Translations under genes and position numbers: made by a program | Part shown: one piece after another, positions 1 through 8,756 of the stretch | Numbering within the stretch: position 1 is the stretch's first letter | How the letters are laid out: every line of letters begins with the position of its first letter | Notes under the pieces: generated by a model | Database searches by the model: none | What the model saw: the letters and a program-made list of their open reading frames with translations, nothing else | Told to the model about the DNA's origin: nothing | Assembly: GCF_000993825.1 (NCBI RefSeq) | Contig: NZ_CP011114.1 | Location: 4,464,001 to 4,528,000 of the forward strand | Length of the DNA stretch: 64,000 bases | From: Paenibacillus durus ATCC 35681 | Lineage (GTDB): Bacteria; Bacillota; Bacilli; Paenibacillales; Paenibacillaceae | Direction of reading: 5' to 3'

Positions 1-1
1 T

Positions 2-1927
2 AACCGCTACCTGTACAGTGCCTACAACAGTACCAATCACATGATGAATGTATTGATCGCGCCGGAAGGCGTTATCCGCTATCTTTATCCGATTGAGGGA
101 AATACAGCGATTCTTAATAAAAGCCTGTTTTTCGAATCCCGGCTTTCCACGCCTGGCTTGATTGAGGAGACCATCCGGTCGCGGACTATAACGATAGACG
201 GTCCCCGCGTTCTCGCCCAGGGCGAATATGGAATGGTGATCAGACAGGCGATTTTTAAAAATAATTCATTCGAAGGCATCGTCTCCGTCACGCTGCGGAT
301 CAACGACATCATCGACCATTTTCTAGGAAACAACTCCCGGGTGTACGTGACGCGGGAAGATCATACATTTTTATTCGGCTCCCGTGCGGAAAACAAGGGG
401 ACCCTGATCAGTATTCCGGTTCATTTCTACAACCAAAGCTGGCTGATTAACACTTATCTTGATCCGAGAGCAAAATGGAATGCGCTGGTCAGCGTGCTTC
501 TGGTGGATCTTGCCTTTTTGTCGATCATTGGCTCCGTACTCTATTTCCTCAGCCGGCAAAGACGGTTCAACCGCGAGCTGGAACAGGTCGTCAATATCCG
601 CACACGCGACCTGCGCATATCCGAGAGGCTGTATGAGAAGCTCGCTTATTATGACAGTCTGACCGAAATCCCGAACCGCCGGTTTTTTATGGACGAATTC
701 GACCGTTTGCTCAAGGCGGCGGAGCCCGCGCAGACCTTTACTTTATTCTTTTTCGATCTCAACCGGTTCAAGGAAATTAATGATACGCTGGGACACTCGG
801 CAGGCGATCAGGTGATACGGACACTCGCCGGACGAATACATAAGGTCAAGCTTCCTTGCAGGCTGTTCGCGCGAACCGGAGGAGATGAATTTGTCATGCT
901 GTTCCAGGACCTGCCCCGTGAGAGCATTGCGGAAATGGCCGAACAGCTCAGCGAGGCCGCTTCACAGCCGCTTGTGATATTCGGAACGCATCTCAGCCTG
1001 TCCGTCAGCATCGGTATTTCACTGTACCCGGAGCACTCCACGAATAAAGAAGACCTGCTTAAATACGCCGACATGTCCATGTATCAGGCCAAATCGACGG
1101 ATGGGCAAGGTTATTTCCTGTTTGACGATCAGCTCAGGGAGAAGCTGCAGCAAAAAACGATGATTGCCAAATATCTGCATTCCGCTCTGGAGAACCATGA
1201 ATTTGTGCTGCATTATCAGCCCCAGGTCAATGCCGCCACCGGTGCTGTCGCCGGTCTGGAAGCGTTGGTCCGCTGGAACCATCCTGAGAAGGGACTGCTT
1301 CTGCCGGGCTACTTCATCTCGGCCGTTGAGGAAGCCGGACTCATGACCCAGTTGACCGATTGGGTGATTCACGAAGTATGCCGGCAGCTAGCCGCGTGGA
1401 AGCGAGAGGGGCTGCAGATTCTGCGTACCTCCGTCAATATTTCCAACAGCTGGTTTTACAACCGCAACCTGATCCTGATGCTCCGCTCCATCCTGGATGA
1501 GTACGGGCTTACACCGGACTGTCTCGAATTCGAGATTACGGAGAGCACCGTCCTCTTGGAGGAGCATTACCCGCTGCTGCAGCAGATGCGCGATGAAGGG
1601 ATTCTTGTGTCTGTCGACGATTTCGGGACCAAGTATTCCTCTCTCAATTATCTGAAGCATTTTCCCGTCGGCAAAATCAAAATCGACCGCACCTTCATCA
1701 TCGGCATCGGCCAAAGCTCCATCGATGAGACGATTATCAAGTCGATCACATTTGTCGCTTCACAGCTCGGCTACGACCTGATTGCCGAAGGCGTTGATAG
1801 CGAGGAGCAGGTTGACTTCCTGATGGCGAACGGCTGTAAATATATGCAGGGCTTTCTATTTTACCGTCCCCTTCCCGCAGAGGAGATTAGATTGCTTCTG
1901 ACAGCAAAGGATGCGGCGGCGCAATAG
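2..1927 (+). CDS. Membrane GGDEF-EAL cyclic di-GMP turnover protein, 5' truncated by window edge
   Basis: The frame is already open at base 2, so the true start lies before the window. Numbering from the first internal ATG (base 41): residues 1-140 resemble the C-terminal half of an extracytoplasmic CHASE sensor (LIAPEGVIRYLYP). A membrane segment follows at about 148-170. A GGDEF domain (about 200-365) carries intact GGDEF at 280-284, and an EAL domain (about 375-620) keeps EAL at 407-409, EITES, DDFGTKYSSL and KIDRTF. In this family GGDEF makes cyclic di-GMP and EAL hydrolyses it, so both activities look possible. The usual RxxD inhibitory site five residues before GGDEF is not present (LPCR there), so product feedback through that site is unlikely. 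No operon partner is visible downstream. Confidence 0.9.
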   Translation, partial: NRYLYSAYNSTNHMMNVLIAPEGVIRYLYPIEGNTAILNKSLFFESRLSTPGLIEETIRSRTITIDGPRVLAQGEYGMVIRQAIFKNNSFEGIVSVTLRINDIIDHFLGNNSRVYVTREDHTFLFGSRAENKGTLISIPVHFYNQSWLINTYLDPRAKWNALVSVLLVDLAFLSIIGSVLYFLSRQRRFNRELEQVVNIRTRDLRISERLYEKLAYYDSLTEIPNRRFFMDEFDRLLKAAEPAQTFTLFFFDLNRFKEINDTLGHSAGDQVIRTLAGRIHKVKLPCRLFARTGGDEFVMLFQDLPRESIAEMAEQLSEAASQPLVIFGTHLSLSVSIGISLYPEHSTNKEDLLKYADMSMYQAKSTDGQGYFLFDDQLREKLQQKTMIAKYLHSALENHEFVLHYQPQVNAATGAVAGLEALVRWNHPEKGLLLPGYFISAVEEAGLMTQLTDWVIHEVCRQLAAWKREGLQILRTSVNISNSWFYNRNLILMLRSILDEYGLTPDCLEFEITESTVLLEEHYPLLQQMRDEGILVSVDDFGTKYSSLNYLKHFPVGKIKIDRTFIIGIGQSSIDETIIKSITFVASQLGYDLIAEGVDSEEQVDFLMANGCKYMQGFLFYRPLPAEEIRLLLTAKDAAAQ

Positions 1928-2078
1928 AATCACAGGTCTGCGCAATATGCAGGACACCCCAGATGGCACAGCTTCTTCAATATGGCTCCAGGGAAGCTTT
2001 GTATAAATTGTGAAAAATGGATATCCTCGCCTGAACCGCCCATACTAAGGTCATTCTCCCACGGAGGTGGCCAAGGCA

Positions 2079-2555
2079 GTGAACAAAAAAATGAATCTGC
2101 TGATGTTCAGCGGCGAATACGATAAGGCGATGGCCGGACTGATTCTGGCTAATAGCGCGCGAGAGATTGAGGTGGAGGTTTCGATATTCTTTGCCTTCTG
2201 GGGGCTGTTCCTGGTGCGGGACCCTGAAAAAATGACGCTCGAGGACAAGAGTATCTATGAAAAGCTGATGGACGTCATGACGCCCAAAGGGCCGGAGCAG
2301 CTTCCGCTGTCGCGGATGAATTTCAGCGGGCTCGGAAAATGGATGCTGGAGGAAATGATTGAGGACCAGGGCGCGCCGAAGCTGATTCATTTCTTGAAAG
2401 GCGCCCGCAAAAAGAACATCAAATTCTACGCCTGCAAGCTGTCTGTGGAAATTATGGGCTTTAAGCCCGAGGAGCTGCTGCCGGAAGTGGAGATCATCGA
2501 TGCGGCTTCCTATTTAAAAGACGCGCTGGAGAGCGACCTTCAGCTGTTTATTTGA
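2079..2555 (+). CDS. DsrE/DsrF-like family protein
   Basis: About 158 residues resembling the DsrE/DrsH-like fold (small sulfur-relay or peroxiredoxin-like proteins). The N-terminus NLLMFSGEYDKAMAGLILAN and the segment KFYACKLSVEIMGF, with a single conserved-looking cysteine near residue 119, are typical of this group. A GTG lies at 2067 but overlaps the GGAGG at 2063-2067, so the GTG at 2079 is the better start. A class V aminotransferase follows 146 bp downstream on the same strand. Such enzymes often mobilise sulfur, so a shared sulfur-transfer role is plausible but inferred. The true partner and substrate are unknown. Confidence 0.75.
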   Translation: MNKKMNLLMFSGEYDKAMAGLILANSAREIEVEVSIFFAFWGLFLVRDPEKMTLEDKSIYEKLMDVMTPKGPEQLPLSRMNFSGLGKWMLEEMIEDQGAPKLIHFLKGARKKNIKFYACKLSVEIMGFKPEELLPEVEIIDAASYLKDALESDLQLFI

Positions 2556-2701
2556 GTAGCAAGGCCGCCCTAACTGCCGCCTTGATACTTATCTGTTCCG
2601 GCTTGGCAAGCGGCCTTGCGTCTGGTTCTTGCTGGGCGTTCACCTATTTTTTGCCCCGGGCATATACTGAGCCAAAGACTCTTGGCTGGAGGGACTGCCC
2701 C

Positions 2702-4204
2702 GTGCTTAAATCCACCCTCGCCTCTTCTGCGGAAGAGGCTGATTCTCTGGAGGCGTATTTTAGCCCTTTTCGCGAACATACAATCGGCCTCGGACATCCC
2801 ATTTCAACCCCATACGGAAAAAAGCCTTTGCTGTACGCCGATTGGACGGCCAGCGGCCGTCTGTACGAACCGATCGAGCGGAGGATACAGGAGCGGTTCG
2901 GCCCGTTTATCGGCAATCCGCATACCGAGGCAAATGCCACCGGGATAACGATGACCCGGGCTTATGAGGAAGCCGGGCAGATCATTAAGCGCCATGTGAA
3001 CGCAGGCCCGCGCGACATTCTGCTCACCTGCGGCCATGGAACGACTGCGGCGGTGAACAAGCTGCAGCGGCTGCTTGGGCTCCGGCTGCCGGAATGGATG
3101 GAGGAACGGGTAACGCTGCCGCCGGAGGATCGGCCGGTTATTTTCATCACCCATATGGAGCATCACTCCAACCTCATCTCCTGGCAGGAGACTATCGGCG
3201 AGGTTGTCGTCCTCCCCCCGGGTCCGGACGGAAATGCCGATCCACGGCAGCTTGAAGCCGCGCTGCGGCCGTACCGGGGCCGCCGCCTGAAGATCGGCTC
3301 GTTCACCGCATGCTCGAATGTAACCGGAATCGAGACACCGTACAGAGAGATGGCAGCCGTCATGCACCGCTACGGCGGTCTGTGCTTTGTCGATTTCGCG
3401 GCAAGCGCCCCGTATACGGACATCGACATGCATCCGCCGTCTCCGATGGAGAAGCTGGACGCCATCTTCTTCTCGCCGCATAAATTTCTCGGCGGGCCGG
3501 GATCAAGCGGCGTCCTGGTGTTGAGCGCGGCGCTCTACGGCAACTGGCGGCCCGACGAGCCGGGCGGCGGCACCGTTTCCTGGGTAAGCCCGTGGGACGG
3601 CCCCAGCTACTCTCAGGGAATTGAGGCCAGAGAGGACGGCGGAACGCCCGGATTTCTGCAGGCGATCCGGACCGCGCTGTGCCTTCGGCTGAAGGAGCGG
3701 ATGACGACGCAGAACATATTGCGGCATGAGCGTACGCTGTGCCTTCAACTGCTGGACGGACTTCAAGCGATACCGGATGTCACGGTGCTGGAGGGAGGCT
3801 TCCGCCATCGTCTCGGCATCGTATCCTTTACGGTTCGGGATATGCATTACAACCTCGTCGTCAGGCTGCTGAACGACCGCTTCGGCATTCAGGCCCGCGG
3901 CGGCTGCTCCTGCGCGGGGCCTTACGGGCATTACCTGCTCTCCATCGGCAGGGAAGCCTCTGCCCTGATGAGCAAGACCATCCACAGCGGCGATCAATCC
4001 CTGCGGCCGGGATGGGTCCGCCTGTCGCTGCATCCCGTTATGACCTCCGGTGATGTCGCCTTGATCGTGTCGGCCCTGGAGGCGATTGTAAGGCACAGGG
4101 AAGCCTGGCGGGCCGACTACCGCTATAACCCCGCGACCAACTGCTGGCGGCACCGCTCAGAGGGCGAAGACGGACCGGATATGGAGCGGTTGTTTGCGCT
4201 GTAG
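2702..4204 (+). CDS. Class V aminotransferase-fold PLP enzyme (cysteine desulfurase-like)
   Basis: About 500 residues of fold type I. The PLP-binding lysine is in SPHKFLGG (about K261), with the substrate-loop motif FTACSNVTGIETP and the histidine-rich ITHMEHHSNL. Two cysteines in ARGGCSCAGPYGHYLL (about 402 and 404) sit where cysteine desulfurases carry the sulfur-accepting cysteine. The reading frame extends upstream to a TTG at 2552, but the GTG at 2702 has GGAGGG at 2688-2693 with an 8-base spacer and starts just before the conserved domain. Family members act as cysteine desulfurases or related lyases; the substrate here is not known. The DsrE-like gene upstream supports sulfur chemistry. 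Confidence 0.85.
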   Translation: MLKSTLASSAEEADSLEAYFSPFREHTIGLGHPISTPYGKKPLLYADWTASGRLYEPIERRIQERFGPFIGNPHTEANATGITMTRAYEEAGQIIKRHVNAGPRDILLTCGHGTTAAVNKLQRLLGLRLPEWMEERVTLPPEDRPVIFITHMEHHSNLISWQETIGEVVVLPPGPDGNADPRQLEAALRPYRGRRLKIGSFTACSNVTGIETPYREMAAVMHRYGGLCFVDFAASAPYTDIDMHPPSPMEKLDAIFFSPHKFLGGPGSSGVLVLSAALYGNWRPDEPGGGTVSWVSPWDGPSYSQGIEAREDGGTPGFLQAIRTALCLRLKERMTTQNILRHERTLCLQLLDGLQAIPDVTVLEGGFRHRLGIVSFTVRDMHYNLVVRLLNDRFGIQARGGCSCAGPYGHYLLSIGREASALMSKTIHSGDQSLRPGWVRLSLHPVMTSGDVALIVSALEAIVRHREAWRADYRYNPATNCWRHRSEGEDGPDMERLFAL

Positions 4205-4220
4205 TCGGCCGCTTGGGCGG

Positions 4221-4518
4221 AGCGCTGGCCGGGGGCGGGGCAGGCCGCTTAGGCAGGGACGCGGCCGGGGGCGGCACGCTTTTGCGGGGTGTGAGGGGTT
4301 CCGCCCAGGCGGTCGCTGACCGGGGCAGGCCGCTTGGACAGGGACACGGCCGGGGGCGGCACGCTTTTGGAGTGTGAGGCTGGCTGCTCGAGCAGTCGCT
4401 GGCCGGGGGCGGGCCGCTTGGACAGGGACACGGCCCGAGGACGGCACGCTTTTGCGGGGTGTGAGGCGGGCTGCTTGAGCGGTCGCTGACCGGAGCCAGG
4501 GCCGCCTGGGCGGAACGC
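4221..4518. repeat. GC-rich tandem repeat, about 85-bp period, 3.5 copies
   Basis: The core GGCACGCTTTTG or a close variant recurs at 4272, 4357 and 4442, exactly 85 bp apart. The block GTCGCTG(A/G)CCGG recurs at 4312, 4395 and 4482, and GCCGCTTGGACAGGGACAC occurs in two units with a degenerate copy in the first. Copies differ by scattered substitutions and short indels. The array begins about 16 bp after the aminotransferase stop. Long minus-strand frames across it have runs of Pro, Ser, Arg and Ala and are open in two frames at once, as expected of GC-rich non-coding DNA. No function is recognised. Confidence 0.8.
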
Positions 4519-5133
4519 GTCCGAAGCAGCCCTCTGAGGCGGAGCTTTGCGGGGGTGCCCTCCCCCTTAGCCCTGAAGCAACGAGCCGCAGAGGATGGCG
4601 TACTTTGCTCCATTCTCGGCGGCTCGTCTCCTGTCCTTGCTGTATAAAAGGCTTGCCCAAGACCGCAGGCAAGCCTCTCCATGAAGCGGAAATCCTCCCG
4701 CTTATTCATAAATTACAGCGCACTTTTATTCGCTGAACAGGAAAAGCTCCAGCTTATTTCCCGCTTCCCTGTCCATTCCGGCTTAAACGCGGAATTAAGA
4801 GGGAGCTTTTCCCGGCCAACCTTGGAAAAGCCCGATTTCAGGCAAAATAAAGGGGAACTTTTCCGCTTTATCCGTCCCCCTACATTCTGCTCCGTTCCCC
4901 TCTAGCCCTCCACAGTCCAGTCCAGCCAAAATATCCGGTCCGGCTCCCATTCCCATCCTTACCGCCTCGCTCCTTCATTTACGGCTCAGTACGATACGCG
5001 GCACGGCCCCTGACGTTCCCCTCTATTGGAGCGGGCGCTGCCAGCGGCATTGTCGTTGGCATTATTTTCGCCATCGGTTGCTCCGTTCCACTCTATCCCG
5101 GCCAGGCCTCATGTCCCTTCTTACCGCCCCAGA
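4519..5133. other. Long non-coding spacer with short degenerate repeats
   Basis: No convincing gene. Bases 4690-4890 contain several loosely similar units around GGGAGCTTTTCCCGG and GGGGAACTTTTCCGCTTTA, reading like a degenerate dispersed intergenic repeat. A 74-codon frame here (4681-4905) has no ribosome binding site and is probably chance. A second short motif, CTCCGTTCC(C/A)CTCTA or variant, recurs near 4891, 5015 and 5081. The spacer separates the aminotransferase from the convergent aldo/keto reductase. Confidence 0.4.
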
Positions 5134-6042
5134 CTACGCTTCCGCCACCATATCCAGATCAGCGGCCTGAGCGTTTGAGATGACCTGCTGCACATCTTTG
5201 CAGCCTGGGATCACGCTCGTCACCGCGGGATGCTGCAGGCACCAGCCCAGCGCCCACTGCGCCATGTTGAGGCCGGCCGGCACTTCGCTTGCGGCGATTT
5301 CGGCAACGATGCGCAGCTGCTCCTCCCGCTTCTTCGCATCATGGTTCGCCCGCACATCACCGGTCTGGAACACCGCATCGGCCTTGTATTTGCCGCTGAG
5401 GTATCCGCTCGCCAGCGGAACCCGGGCCAGCACCCCAAGGTTATGCTCCTTGCACAGCGGGAACAGCTTCTCTTCCGGCTGACGCTCCAGCCGGTTGTAG
5501 ACTACCTGAATCGCCTCGGCGCCGATCTCCGGAGCGGAGGACGTCTGATGAACGCCGTCATTCGCGGTGCTGATGGAAACACCCAGGTGCCGGATTTTCC
5601 CCGCCCGCTTCTGAGCGTCCAACATATTCCACAGCTTGTCGTTGTCATATTCGGTGTCGGTGCCGGAATGGAACTGGTACAGGTCGATATACTCCGTCTG
5701 GAGTGCGCGCAGCGAGTCGTCCAGCTGCTTCAGCACATCGTCCGCGCTCCACAGCTGTTCCCGTTTGAGATGGCCGCTGAAATGATGGCCGAACTTGGTC
5801 GCGACGATCCAGTCCTCGCGTTTGCGGCGGCTCAGGTAGCTGCCGATAAACTTTTCAGAGAGATGATCTCCGTAGCATTCAGCCGTATCAATCAGATTGA
5901 TGCCGAGCTCGCCGGCCTTGTCCAGCATTTCATCGACTTCTTTCTGAGCGAAATCCTTCCCCCATTCACCTCCGAACTGCCAAGTGCCCACTCCGATAAC
6001 CGATACGTTAAGACCCGTACTTCCAAGCTTTCGATACTTCAT
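5134..6042 (-). CDS. Aldo/keto reductase
   Basis: About 302 residues of the NADPH-dependent aldo/keto reductase superfamily (TIM barrel, carbonyl reduction in the cytoplasm). The catalytic tetrad is readable: D52 and Y58 in IDTAECYG, K83 in ATKFG, H125 in YQFHSG. The ATG at 6042 is preceded by AAGAGG with a 10-base spacer; the longer frame to 6168 encodes a cysteine-rich unrelated leader and overlaps the upstream gene. It lies 34 bp downstream of a VTT-family membrane protein on the same strand, so the two may be co-transcribed. The physiological substrate is not predictable. Confidence 0.88.
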   Translation of the reverse strand: MKYRKLGSTGLNVSVIGVGTWQFGGEWGKDFAQKEVDEMLDKAGELGINLIDTAECYGDHLSEKFIGSYLSRRKREDWIVATKFGHHFSGHLKREQLWSADDVLKQLDDSLRALQTEYIDLYQFHSGTDTEYDNDKLWNMLDAQKRAGKIRHLGVSISTANDGVHQTSSAPEIGAEAIQVVYNRLERQPEEKLFPLCKEHNLGVLARVPLASGYLSGKYKADAVFQTGDVRANHDAKKREEQLRIVAEIAASEVPAGLNMAQWALGWCLQHPAVTSVIPGCKDVQQVISNAQAADLDMVAEA

Positions 6043-6076
6043 CTGTCGCATTCCTCTTTTCTTAAGGGAGTTTGAA

Positions 6077-6691
6077 CTATGAGCTTCCACCGCTGCGTGT
6101 GAGTCTTGAAAAATAACCCTCAATCGACTTGACACCCCACAGCGACAGCAGAACGAACAGCACCACATAGATCATTTCAACGGGATTTCGGATGAACCGT
6201 CCGGCATCATTGCCGATATTCGATACGGCGAACACCATAACCGCCTTGCCTGCGGCCAGAGCCAGCAGATAGGAGCGCAGCCGCATACCGGCAAGCCCGG
6301 CGGCCATATTAATGATAACGAACGGCCCAACCGGGAACAAGCTCAGCAGGAACACAAAGCTGAAACCGCTGCGCCGTACCCACTCCATGGCTCTGGCCAC
6401 CTTCGGCCGCTGCGCCCATTTGCGCAAGAAGCGCTGAGAGGCGATTTTGCGGATGATCAGGAAAGTTGCCAGACAGCCAGCTACAAGACCAGCCCAGGAG
6501 TACAAAAAACCGAGCCATAACCCGTACACCGCCGCATTCAGGCCGACGATAAGCAGAGTTGGCAGCGGCGGAACAAATGATTTCATAAAGGTCAGCGCAA
6601 TCCCAGGGAAAGGACCGAGCGACCGGTAACGCTCCAGCATGTCCCGCAGATTCTCCTCGGTCAGCCAGGAGATGGCATTGAGTGCATACAT
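6077..6691 (-). CDS. TVP38/TMEM64 (VTT domain) family membrane protein
   Basis: 204 residues with about five hydrophobic segments. The VTT-domain signature is visible in FVPPLPTLLIVGLNAAVYG and in SLFPVGPFVIINMAAGLAGM. Family members (DedA/TVP38 superfamily) are inner-membrane proteins with lipid scrambling or transport roles; the specific role here is unknown. It is the first gene of a probable two-gene unit with the aldo/keto reductase 34 bp downstream. Confidence 0.85.
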   Translation of the reverse strand: MYALNAISWLTEENLRDMLERYRSLGPFPGIALTFMKSFVPPLPTLLIVGLNAAVYGLWLGFLYSWAGLVAGCLATFLIIRKIASQRFLRKWAQRPKVARAMEWVRRSGFSFVFLLSLFPVGPFVIINMAAGLAGMRLRSYLLALAAGKAVMVFAVSNIGNDAGRFIRNPVEMIYVVLFVLLSLWGVKSIEGYFSRLTRSGGSS

Positions 6692-6858
6692 AACGGACCT
6701 AAGCGCTCCTCATCTATCCAATGATTTCAACAGCCCTATTATACATGATAACTGTGCGGATTTCCCTTCTGGAAATCTCCCCATCCCTATATGCAAATTC
6801 GTTCTTCAGCAATCGACGGCGTTCCCTTACGGCTTTCTTATTTTTGGGCATTGAATAA

Positions 6859-6999
6859 AATGTCAAACCTCCGGAAACGTTCGCCATCGTGATTGCGCTG
6901 TCTCTGCTCGGACTTGCCATCAATTATTCATTGGCGGCGCTGGAAAAAAGAACGTTCAAATACCGGGAGGAGCTTCCTGGTACCGGCAAAACGTTCTGA
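6859..6999 (+). pseudogene. C-terminal remnant of an ABC-transporter permease
   Basis: A 46-codon open segment after an in-frame TAA at 6856 reads ...PETFAIVIALSLLGLAIN then YSLAALEKRTFKYREEL, ending at TGA 6997-6999. One hydrophobic helix followed by a short basic tail is the usual C-terminus of nitrate/sulfonate/HMP-type ABC permeases. No start codon, binding site or upstream coding sequence fits, so this is the end of a decayed gene. A strong hairpin follows directly, consistent with its original terminator. Confidence 0.5.
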
Positions 7000-7005
7000 G
7001 AATGG

Positions 7006-7056
7006 AAAAAGGTTGGCCCGCCGTCCGCTCACACAGGACGATGGGCCAACCTTTTT
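7006..7056. terminator. Bidirectional intrinsic terminator
   Basis: Perfect 14-bp arms AAAAAGGTTGGCCC (7006-7019) and GGGCCAACCTTTTT (7043-7056) flank a 23-base loop. It gives a U-run in both directions, closing the permease remnant on the plus strand and the KDPG aldolase operon on the minus strand. Confidence 0.9.
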
Positions 7057-7070
7057 CATTAACAGCAGCC

Positions 7071-7736
7071 TTATTTAATCGCTGCTTTGAACGCCTCGAT
7101 GTACTGAGCCGATTTCTTGGCAACGAGACTGTAATCCTTCTCACGCAGGGCATCTGTGGTCAGGTCGGAGCCGATGCCAACAGCAAATGCTCCGGCTTTG
7201 ATCCAATCTTTAAGGTTTTCCAGATTGACGCCGCCTGTCGGCATCACATTCGCCTGCGGCAGAGGGCCTTTAAAGGCCTTGATCATGGACGGGGAATACA
7301 GATTTCCAGGGAACAGCTTCACAACATCAACACCCAGGTCGAGTGCTTCCTGAATTTCCTTCGCCGTCATAACCCCCGGCATGATAGGCACACGGTACCG
7401 ATTGCACAGCTTAACCGTATCCGGATTCAGAGAAGGTCCAACCACAAATTCCGATCCGCTTAGGATAGCGGCGCGCGCAGTCTCAGGGTCGAGCACGGTT
7501 CCCGCGCCGATAACGGCATATTTATCGGAGTCGGCAGGCGCGCTCGAAGAGTATTCGGCGGCCAGCTTCTCAATGGCTCTCAAGGCAAACGGCACGGTCA
7601 GCGTAACCTCGATAATCTTGATGCCTCCAGCGATCGATTGCTTCGCCATTTCCACGACTTCTTCGGGGGAGTTCCCGCGGAGCACCGCGACAACGCCTCC
7701 CTCATGTATTTGATTAATGATGCGCAGCTTTTTCAT
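7071..7736 (-). CDS. eda: 2-keto-3-deoxy-6-phosphogluconate (KDPG/KHG) aldolase
   Basis: 221 residues of the class I KDPG/KHG aldolase family. E43 in IIEVTLT and the Schiff-base lysine K140 in DVVKLFPGN are present, with R20 in VLRG and the phosphate-site GGVNLEN. The enzyme splits KDPG to pyruvate and glyceraldehyde-3-phosphate in the cytoplasm. The start is supported by AAAGGGG upstream. It is the last gene of the six-gene sugar-acid operon beginning at 13645, and a perfect terminator follows. This fits the final Entner-Doudoroff step for whatever acid the operon degrades. Confidence 0.92.
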   Translation of the reverse strand: MKKLRIINQIHEGGVVAVLRGNSPEEVVEMAKQSIAGGIKIIEVTLTVPFALRAIEKLAAEYSSSAPADSDKYAVIGAGTVLDPETARAAILSGSEFVVGPSLNPDTVKLCNRYRVPIMPGVMTAKEIQEALDLGVDVVKLFPGNLYSPSMIKAFKGPLPQANVMPTGGVNLENLKDWIKAGAFAVGIGSDLTTDALREKDYSLVAKKSAQYIEAFKAAIK

Positions 7737-7790
7737 TTCCAGTTCCCCTTTGCTTAATATGAGATGATAATGCGAACGTATTGGCTTCGA

Positions 7791-8756
7791 TTACTTGCTA
7801 ACCGGGGCCTTGACCGGGAATTTAGGCGCTTCTCCGTTAACCGCACGGATGGCTTCTTCCGCAGCCATCTTCGCCATGCGGTAACCGGCCTCTACCGTGT
7901 TGGAGCCGACATGCGGGGAAGTCACCACGTTAGGCAGTCCGACGATATCCAGCGTTGCCGGCGGCTCCTGAACAAAGGTATCCAGACCCGCGCCCGCGAT
8001 TTGCCCCGAGGACAAAGCCTCGTACAAATCCTGCTCAACGACCAGGTCGCCCCGTGCCGTATTGATCAGTATTGCGGACTTCTTCATTTGCGCCAGAGAT
8101 TCCTTGTTGATCATACCGACCGTTTCAGGAATCGCCGGAGCATGCAGAGTAATGAAATCGGACTGCGCGTACAGTTCCGGAAGGGTAACGTACTGCACAC
8201 CATACTTGTCGATCATGTCTTGACGGACAAACGCGTCATACGCAATGACCTTCATATCAAATGCAACGGCACGCTTTACGACTTCGGCTCCGATAGCGCC
8301 GAGACCGACAACGCCCAGCACTTTGTCTCCGAGCTCCGAGCCGGTAGTGCGGCCCCAGCCTCCGTCCCTTACTCCCGCATTCATTTGCGGAATATGGCGG
8401 GCGACGCTCAGCATCAGGGTGAGCGCCAGCTCCGCTACCGAACGGGTAGGAGCGCCCGGTGTAATCGTGACCGGAATGCCCAGACGGCTCGCGGCTTCCA
8501 CGTCAATATTATCGTAGCCGACGCCGTATTTTGCAACAACCTTCAAGGTCGGAGCGCCCGCTTCCAGCACCTTCGCAGTCACCTCGTCGATCCCGGTAAT
8601 CAGCGCATCCGCGCCCTTGATTACTTCGATGAGCTCCGCTTCTTTCAGCGGACGGCCTTCCGTATTCCAGATGACCTCGAATCCCGCCTGAAGCAGCATT
8701 TCCTTCGCTTCCTCCGAACGGGAGAAAGAACGCGGCAGTGCAACTACTTTTGGCAT
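7791..8756 (-). CDS. D-2-hydroxyacid dehydrogenase, candidate 2-keto(-6-phospho)gluconate reductase
   Basis: 321 residues, D-isomer-specific 2-hydroxyacid dehydrogenase family. The NAD-binding GLGAIG is at 151-156, with catalytic R235 (NTARGD), E264 and H282 (SPHVGSN). By sequence alone it could be called a phosphoglycerate dehydrogenase, but it lacks the regulatory ACT/ASB domains of full-length SerA. It sits between a sugar-acid dehydratase and KDPG aldolase. Together with the KguE-, KguK- and KguT-like genes upstream this suggests the KguD role, reducing 2-keto-6-phosphogluconate to 6-phosphogluconate. Its start overlaps the dehydratase stop by 13 bp, with GAGGGGG as binding site. The substrate is inferred from context only. 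Confidence 0.82.
   Translation of the reverse strand: MPKVVALPRSFSRSEEAKEMLLQAGFEVIWNTEGRPLKEAELIEVIKGADALITGIDEVTAKVLEAGAPTLKVVAKYGVGYDNIDVEAASRLGIPVTITPGAPTRSVAELALTLMLSVARHIPQMNAGVRDGGWGRTTGSELGDKVLGVVGLGAIGAEVVKRAVAFDMKVIAYDAFVRQDMIDKYGVQYVTLPELYAQSDFITLHAPAIPETVGMINKESLAQMKKSAILINTARGDLVVEQDLYEALSSGQIAGAGLDTFVQEPPATLDIVGLPNVVTSPHVGSNTVEAGYRMAKMAAEEAIRAVNGEAPKFPVKAPVSK

Noticed and set aside
4038..4709. Long minus-strand frames (223 and 171 codons) through the GC-rich repeat
   Set aside because: Open in two frames at once, low complexity, no domain, and they overlap the aminotransferase; explained by GC-rich repeats.
5230..6075. 281-codon plus-strand frame opposite the aldo/keto reductase
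   Set aside because: Antisense shadow of a clearly conserved gene; no binding site or domain.
6714..6923. 69-codon minus-strand frame upstream of the VTT gene
   Set aside because: Basic low-information sequence overlapping the likely promoter region; spacing from the GGAGG to the possible internal ATG is too long.
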